Source of the DNA: Trichoderma breve
Taxonomy: Eukaryota; Ascomycota; Sordariomycetes; Hypocreales; Hypocreaceae
Length of the DNA: 64,000 nucleotides
Direction: 5' to 3'
Assembly: GCF_028502605.1 (NCBI RefSeq)
Contig: NC_079232.1
Coordinates: 5,084,001 to 5,148,000, forward strand
Position numbers and translations under genes: made by a program. This document shows positions 58,655-64,000 of this stretch, in pieces. How positions within the stretch are numbered: the stretch's first letter is position 1; every line of letters starts with the position of its first letter. The notes beneath the pieces were generated by a model. It was given only the letters and a program-made list of their open reading frames with translations, had not been told where the DNA came from and ran no database searches.

Positions 58655-60181
58655 ATGTTCGCCGTTCCCGGCTGGTCAGTATCCTCTGATGCGCTCAAGG
58701 CCGAAAAGCCCGCAGTCGCAGCCAGCAGCGGTTCTGCCAAGAAGCGCAAGAGGACCACCAGAGACGAGCCAGTGACGGCTGCCAACGTCGCCGATCTGTA
58801 TGAGACAGTCGTCGAGGGGAAGAAGCCCAGCGGCGACAAGCCCGCAAAGGATTCAAAACGCCAAAAGAAGTCTTCCGACGACAAAACCAAGGCTGGCAGC
58901 GAGAAATCGGCAGCCGAGGCTGATGATGCAAAGTCACAACAGCAGGCAAGCGATAAGAAGGGCAAGAAGAGCAAGAAGGAGAGGAAAGAGAGTGCAAACC
59001 CAAACCACGTAAAACTGCCAAAGAACAAGGAAAGGGGAAATCGATCCAAACCCCAAAACGAAACCACAGCAGCAGCAGCAGCAGCAGTCGAATCCCCCAA
59101 ATCCGAACCCAAAGCCAAAGCCGAGTCCGCAGCAGTTCTACCTCCAGCACCACCCAAGTTGACGCCTCTACAAGCCTCAATGAGAGAGAAGCTGATTTCT
59201 GCACGATTCCGCCACCTCAACGAGACGCTCTACACGCGGCCCTCGGAAGAAGCCTTCAAGCTGTTCCAAGAGTCACCCGAGATGTTTGACGAGTACCACG
59301 AAGGCTTCCGCCGCCAAGTCAAGGTGTGGCCCGAGAACCCAGTGGACAGCTTCCTACGGGACATTCGCACAAGGGCCAAGATAAGGAAGGCCGGCAAGGG
59401 CAGGCCCAACGCCCCGCAGCTTCAGCTCATCGCCAGCCCTCTGCCCAGGACCGGCGACACATGCACCATTGCCGACCTGGGATGCGGCGACGCCCGGCTG
59501 GCCGAGTCGCTCCAGAAGGAACAGCACAAGCTGCACATCGACGTCAAGAGCTTCGACCTCCAGAGCCCCAGCCCTCTGGTCACAAAGGCCGACATCGCCA
59601 ACATCCCCATGGAGGACGGCTCCGTCAACGTCGCAATCTTCTGCCTCGCCCTCATGGGCACCAACTGGCTCGACTTTGTCGAAGAGGCCTACCGCCTGCT
59701 CCACTGGAAGGGCGAGCTCTGGGTCGCCGAGATCAAGAGCCGCTTCGGCCCTGTGCGCAACAAGCACGCCCCCGTCACCCACAGCGTCGGAAATAGGCGC
59801 AAGCAGCCCTCCAAGAAGGAGATGCAGGCCAAGGAGGCCGAGGCCGCTGGCCGCTTCGAAAAGGACCTCGCCGTCGAGGTGGATGGCCAGGACGACCAGC
59901 GCCGCGAGACGGATGTGTCGGCCTTTGTCGAGGCCCTAAGAAAGCGTGGCTTCGTCCTGCAGGGAGATGGCCGCGAGGCTGTTGACTTGTCCAATAGGAT
60001 GTTTGTTACCATGCGCTTCATCAAGGGTGCAGCTCCTACCAAGGGCAAGGGTGTCAAGCCAGACGACGCTGGCCCAAAGAAAAAGAAAATGTTTGGTCGC
60101 ATGCAGGACGAGGATGCAGAGGATCAGGGTGGCGAAACTGAGGGAGCTATCCTCAAACCTTGCGTGTACAAGATTCGGTGA
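58655..60181 (+). CDS. RRP8: 25S rRNA adenine-N1 methyltransferase Rrp8
   Basis: Rrp8 is a nucleolar SAM-dependent enzyme that adds m1A to helix 25.1 of the large-subunit rRNA and helps early pre-rRNA cleavage. This is a single exon of 508 residues. Residues 1-165 form a Lys/Ser-rich, disordered, nucleolar-type tail with a short Ala run (from a CAG/GCA repeat) near 139-144. The catalytic part begins with LTPLQASMREKLISARFRHL. It has the block YHEGFRRQVKVWPENPV, SAM motif I IADLGCGDARLAESL (from about 272), SFDLQSPSPLVTKADIANIP with the acidic ribose-binding site, and motif IV region VNVAIFCLALMGTNW (324-338). All are diagnostic for Rrp8. The C-terminus has a basic insert (KPDDAGPKKKKMF) before the last strand. 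The start is the first ATG, after a short leader. Confidence 0.96.
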   Translation: MFAVPGWSVSSDALKAEKPAVAASSGSAKKRKRTTRDEPVTAANVADLYETVVEGKKPSGDKPAKDSKRQKKSSDDKTKAGSEKSAAEADDAKSQQQASDKKGKKSKKERKESANPNHVKLPKNKERGNRSKPQNETTAAAAAAVESPKSEPKAKAESAAVLPPAPPKLTPLQASMREKLISARFRHLNETLYTRPSEEAFKLFQESPEMFDEYHEGFRRQVKVWPENPVDSFLRDIRTRAKIRKAGKGRPNAPQLQLIASPLPRTGDTCTIADLGCGDARLAESLQKEQHKLHIDVKSFDLQSPSPLVTKADIANIPMEDGSVNVAIFCLALMGTNWLDFVEEAYRLLHWKGELWVAEIKSRFGPVRNKHAPVTHSVGNRRKQPSKKEMQAKEAEAAGRFEKDLAVEVDGQDDQRRETDVSAFVEALRKRGFVLQGDGREAVDLSNRMFVTMRFIKGAAPTKGKGVKPDDAGPKKKKMFGRMQDEDAEDQGGETEGAILKPCVYKIR

Positions 60182-60759
60182 TTGTTTATATGAGAAGCAT
60201 ATACAGGTTGGCCAGTCAAGGGAAATTTGTCTTTTTTTTTTTTCTTTTTTTTTCCCCTTTTTTAGTTCTAGTTTGTCATTTTGATGTAGCATCTCTACAA
60301 GCAGTAAAACGATGTGGAGGGCTAGATAGGAGTGTGGATATATCATAGTGAATCAGGGCAAATTGAGGTAATGCGTTTCGGCTTGTTGAGCAGCTTCTAC
60401 TCCGCATGTCTTCGTATTCCGTATATTTTTTTTTCTTAAACTCTCTCTATTACATCCTTCGCAACGGGCTCTCCAAACGCCTCTAGCTGTTGCATAAATC
60501 TCCCAGTCATCGTCTGCATCCAATGGCCCTGAGGAATTCTCCACTTGTCGCCTTGTTGAAAGAAATTACAACAAGGATGATTTGTTTTTCTTTTTGGTGA
60601 TATTAAAGGCAAAAGCAAAAGAAAGGAAAAGAAAAGAAAACGAGAGCCCCTCCATAAAATCCCAGATGTTATGTAACTCTCGCCTGAAAGACACCCTACC
60701 CTGGCCGTGGGGTTAATGCTGGTTGATTTAGTTTTCATGCTCTCATTAGGTATAGTAGT
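60182..60759. other. Convergent intergenic spacer
   Basis: The 3' regions of RRP8 (+) and DDI1 (-) share this spacer. Long T-rich runs lie at 60231-60262. No gene is supported. Confidence 0.6.
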
Positions 60760-62229
60760 TTAAAAGAAGATCAAGCTAGCCGCCATATCCACGTTATCCT
60801 CGGCAGCCTGGAGAGCCTGGATCGCCTGTTCCCTGGTAGCCCCCATGGCCATAAGACTGTCAACGTGGGCTGGTGTTACACCGGCAGAGGGTGCCGCTGG
60901 CTGCTGTGGCGCCGCTTGTGCCTGGGTCTGCGGTGGCGGCGCGCCGGGTGTAGCCTCTGAAGGGGTTTGCGAAGGGGCCTCTTGAGCAGGCATGACAGCT
61001 CCGGATCTCTGGCCAATGGCAGTCCCTGCCGGTCCGGGAATCGTAGGCTCCTGGACAATGGCCTCTTCCTCCTTCGGAATTTCCGCTTCTCCGAGAAACG
61101 AGATTTCCTGGCCCTGGATGATAAGCTTGTCACTGGCAAGATCAATATGGGCCTGATATCTCTTGAGCATATCCAGGCCGAGCAGCAACTCGACGGACTT
61201 TCCCTCCATGACAGTAAAGCTGCAGGGCAAGAATAAGTTTCCAATCTTAATCTGGGCAGAGTGAACTCGGCCAATGATGGTAGCCGTTCCGACGCCTCGA
61301 GCAACGCCGGCGAATCTCTTGTCGACCAAGCGCATGATGCCGCAGGCCTCGGCGCACGACGGCGACATGATGGTTGCCTGCGCTCCCGAGTCTACGAGAG
61401 CCTTTACCTTGTGGCCGTTGACCTCCACATTTGCGTACAGCAAGTGAACGCGGCCAAACACTGGTACAGGCAGTTAGTAAACGTGGCAGAGTCAGCCCCC
61501 GCATCTCACAGGGGTCATGGGACGTCATCGTACATACCTTCGGGGTTGTGCTCCATGGCGTTTTGCAGATTCTCCATGACTCTCTCCTGGCGGATCATCT
61601 CCTCGATCCTCCTCTGGTTCTCAACGTTGAAGGGGTCTTCGTTGAGTCTTTCAATCTCGCGCTGCCGCATCTCACGCTCTCTCCGCTCTCTGTCCTGGCT
61701 GTCTAGGAATATTCTTCGAAACCGCGCGGGGTCCTCGATGGCCGCGGCGAGCTCTGGGTGTTGCCTGGACAGCTGCTGTCTGACGGCGGGGTCGCCGAGA
61801 ATCTGCAGGCGAAGCATCTCCGTGTCGTTTTCAGCACCGGCGGCGGCAGTGGCGGCGCTTTGTTGTTGGCGAGCCGCAGCTGGAGGTCGCCCTGCTGCCT
61901 CCGGAGGCACCGTGCTGCCTCGCATATCCCGGACATGGACAGCCAGCATGTCGCCATCGCCGATTTGTAGCTGCTCCATGGTTTTGGCATCGTCCGAGAT
62001 GAGTCGGCCGTTGTGGTATATGTGTTGCGAAGTAGGGGGGATGCCAGCCTCGGACTGGACGGACTCGCGCAGGGTAGAAACGGTCATGTCGGGAAAGACT
62101 TCGAGAGTCACCAGGCTATCCTGGTCTCCTCCATGAGGATTGAAGACGTTGAGCGTGATGCGCCTGGCAAGTGAATCCACGTTAGCCTCCTCCCAGCCAG
62201 CTCCATTTAGGACAAGATATGACATACAT
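60760..62229 (-). CDS. DDI1: Ddi1, ubiquitin-like / retroviral-type aspartic protease / UBA protein
   Basis: Ddi1 is a proteasome shuttle and ubiquitin-dependent aspartic protease. I join 62229-62228, 62163-61538 and 61460-60760 (442 residues). Exon 1 contributes only the AT of the start codon: AACAT^GTATGT splices to CCAG^GCGCATC to make ATG CGC ATC ([13 protein letters not shown]), the normal start of fungal Ddi1. The ubiquitin-like domain spans about 1-75. A central helical region (residues 100-205; RRERE/REIER repeats) follows. The protease domain has [13 protein letters not shown], with the catalytic Asp at 233, and later [18 protein letters not shown] domain ends the protein (about 407-442, starting [20 protein letters not shown]). 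The middle of the C-terminal third is Pro/Gln-rich. The 64-nt first intron has branch GGCTAACG. Family and domains are certain; the split start codon is a strong inference from sequence. Confidence 0.94.
62164..62227 (-). other. Intron interrupting the DDI1 start codon
   Basis: The intron begins GTATGT directly after AT and ends CCAG before GCGC, so splicing creates the ATG. Length is 64 nt, with branch site GGCTAAC about 20 nt from the acceptor. Confidence 0.75.
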
Positions 62230-64000
62230 GTTGGGATATTGATGTGGGCGTTTAGCACACGGTGAATGAGAATGAGGAAGAGAATGATATCGAGAGAGGA
62301 AAAGGCCGGATCTGGAGCGAGATGGAATGGAATCTCAAGGAAGGCCGGGGAATTATGGAAATGGACAAGTTTAGTCAGAGTAGGAGTAGGAGATGGCCGT
62401 CAGTACCAGCAGAGGAAGAAGAAGCTGTTGGGATAGATGGCAAGGCGATTGCTAGTAGCAGAGGCGTAAGAGGCAGAGGTAGAGGCAGTGTCAGCGTCAG
62501 TGGAAGAATGATGATGGACGCCCGTCCACAGACAAACACGCGAGCACGGCTTCGGCTTGTATGCGACCAACGCTCGGATAGCTGGGGCTCTTCGTTTGTT
62601 GGCAGCGGATAGATTCAATGGAGATGACGGGAGGACTAGGGAGGGGCTGTGAGATGACTGCTAGCCTGAGCTGGAGGGGCAAAAAAGCTAGGTTGCATGT
62701 TGGCAAGCTCCTGTTTTGGGCGTCATGACTCCTCAAACCAGGCAAGCCTGGCGGTGACGACAGCGAATAGCAGCTGCTGGGCGGATTACAGCGGGCAGGT
62801 GTGCTGTTTGGAGGGGCCGTGGCGGGATATTGTTGTGTACGTACTTGTTCCTGCCTATTGCTTATTGCCCGCCTACCGAGGAGAATTCCACTAATACAGA
62901 ATATGGATACGGGTGAGGGCATTTTAGGTGATCTTTTAGGGTTCTAGCGCCTGCCCATTTCGGGCCTAGAATCAATTAGGATCAATTAGGATTCGGGCAG
63001 ATCCAGTTGCTGTTTTGAGCACTCTAAGCGCAGTGAGCACATGGAACCCGGTGATTTCATCTCCATCAGCTGCACTTTCTGGGACTCGTCAATTAAGCTG
63101 CTACTGCATTCATTTCTCCATGTAGCAGGTAGATGATGCAAGGGTCCGTCCATATGATTTTTTCGATAGCACTGACGGGCCACAGCCACACTTACATGCT
63201 TGGATTCTAAGGATCAGGGGGTGGAGATGGGGGAATCATACAGGAATCCGTCCAGTTTGACGATTGTATCACTCCTGCCTCTCTCTACCTTCCTGGTAGA
63301 GCAGAAAATAATAGTATCCACTGACACTCATTAGCTACTGTACCTTCTATATTTACCTATTGTCTCAATTGATCAATATCATCAAATTCGACCTATAATA
63401 GCTTGGTAGTTAGGGTACCTAGATGGTCACATAGGATCTGCACCTAGCAGGCATATCAAGTTACTTTTAATAGAAAACCTCTGTATTTGACGTCCACCAG
63501 CTTCAGGCATCTTCCATATGATGCTCATATCTCTTCGTGAGCTTGTTTTTTGATGCCTTTATGGCGAGTATCTTTGATTCCTGTCATCAGATTTCTGAGC
63601 GCATTCCATCTTTTGGTACTCTTACGCCATGAGGAGCTTGCTCTTATTACCAAGTGCTCTCCCTTGCGCAGCTGCGTCCGATTGACTTCGCACAACATTC
63701 AATTTCTATTTACCATATAGTACACACTGCAATGACAATCCAATATAGTCTAAATAAGTCCACTGTACTCAAAAGGCAATGATGAAGAAGGAATTGCGAT
63801 TAGGCACCTCATCGATGTAGGGTAGGGCATCAGCAAGGCGACTTTCCCCCACGGATTTGGAGATAGCATCAACGATCCCACCGTTCAACAGTGTATTCTG
63901 TGCCTCCCTCTCTCTCTTGCTGTAAACGAATACGTTATTGAACAATTCCCTTTTAGCCGCCATGCCAGGAAATTAAACGTCTCTCGACTGGGCGCGTACG
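62230..64000. other. Upstream region of DDI1 and window edge
   Basis: No firm gene is seen. The left part is the DDI1 promoter and leader. Frames at 62262-62612 (+) and 62497-62922 (-) overlap and lack domains. One small frame near the edge is listed separately. Confidence 0.45.
63769..63963 (-). CDS. Doubtful 64-residue frame near the window edge
   Basis: The frame starts at an ATG in a good context (GGCATGGCGG) and reads MAAKRELFNNVFVYSKRERE onward, a plausible globular sequence with charged helices and no low complexity. No family is recognised. It could be a small protein, the first exon of a gene whose other exons I cannot see, or a relict. No convincing downstream exon was found on the minus strand. 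Confidence 0.3.
   Translation of the reverse strand: MAAKRELFNNVFVYSKREREAQNTLLNGGIVDAISKSVGESRLADALPYIDEVPNRNSFFIIAF

Overview
This is a eukaryotic nuclear window from a filamentous ascomycete. The genes carry short introns with fungal signals (GTAAGT/GTATGT donors, CTAAC or CTGAC branch sites, TAG/CAG acceptors). The core proteins are fungal in type: two Zn2Cys6 regulators, mitochondrial Hsp70, SRP68, a GCP2/Spc97 homologue, proteasome alpha5, Rrp8 and Ddi1. Codon use in the core genes is C-rich at third positions, and TACGGAGTA/GTAC-rich motifs recur between genes. I place it in Sordariomycetes, probably Hypocreales; the genus cannot be read from the sequence. There are no operons, ribosome-binding sites, CRISPR arrays or recognisable tRNA/rRNA genes.

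Layout. 2.1-5.6 kb (+): Zn2Cys6 regulator resembling the Ppr1/UaY type. 6.3-7.0 kb (-): single-membrane-span protein. 8.8-11.3 kb (-): PH-domain protein. 11.3-16.8 kb: gene-poor. 16.8-17.4 kb (+): small cupin. 18.4-19.7 kb (+): coiled-coil protein. 20.3-21.7 kb (+): mitochondrial L-2-hydroxyglutarate dehydrogenase. 22.4-24.6 kb (-): Crt10-like WD-repeat protein. 26.7-28.8 kb (+): mitochondrial Hsp70 (Ssc1). 29.4-29.9 kb (-): small membrane protein candidate. 30.3-32.4 kb (-): SRP68. 32.4-36.2 kb: gene-poor. 36.2-39.9 kb (+): SNF2 helicase with an inserted RING finger (HLTF/Rad5-like). 40.8-43.8 kb (-): gamma-tubulin complex protein 2. 44.5-45.4 kb (+): proteasome alpha5. 46.0-49.1 kb (-): second Zn2Cys6 regulator, six exons. 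49.1-54.9 kb: gene-poor. 54.9-57.3 kb (-): unrecognised F-box-like protein. 58.7-60.2 kb (+): Rrp8 rRNA methyltransferase. 60.8-62.2 kb (-): Ddi1. 62.2-64 kb: no clear gene apart from one doubtful small reading frame.

The genes are mostly housekeeping and do not form a pathway cluster. Several adjacent pairs are divergent (Crt10-like/SSC1, GCP2/alpha5, F-box-like/RRP8) or convergent (L2HGDH/Crt10-like, helicase/GCP2, alpha5/Zn2Cys6, RRP8/DDI1). The models below were built by joining open frames across splice signals and checking phase at every junction; in each case total length is a multiple of three. The most unusual points are a DDI1 start codon that appears to be split by an intron (AT^G), two GC-AG introns, a strong bias for introns within the first few codons, and one probable lineage-specific F-box-like gene beside a 5.8 kb gene desert. 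I did not find a convincing new multi-gene system.
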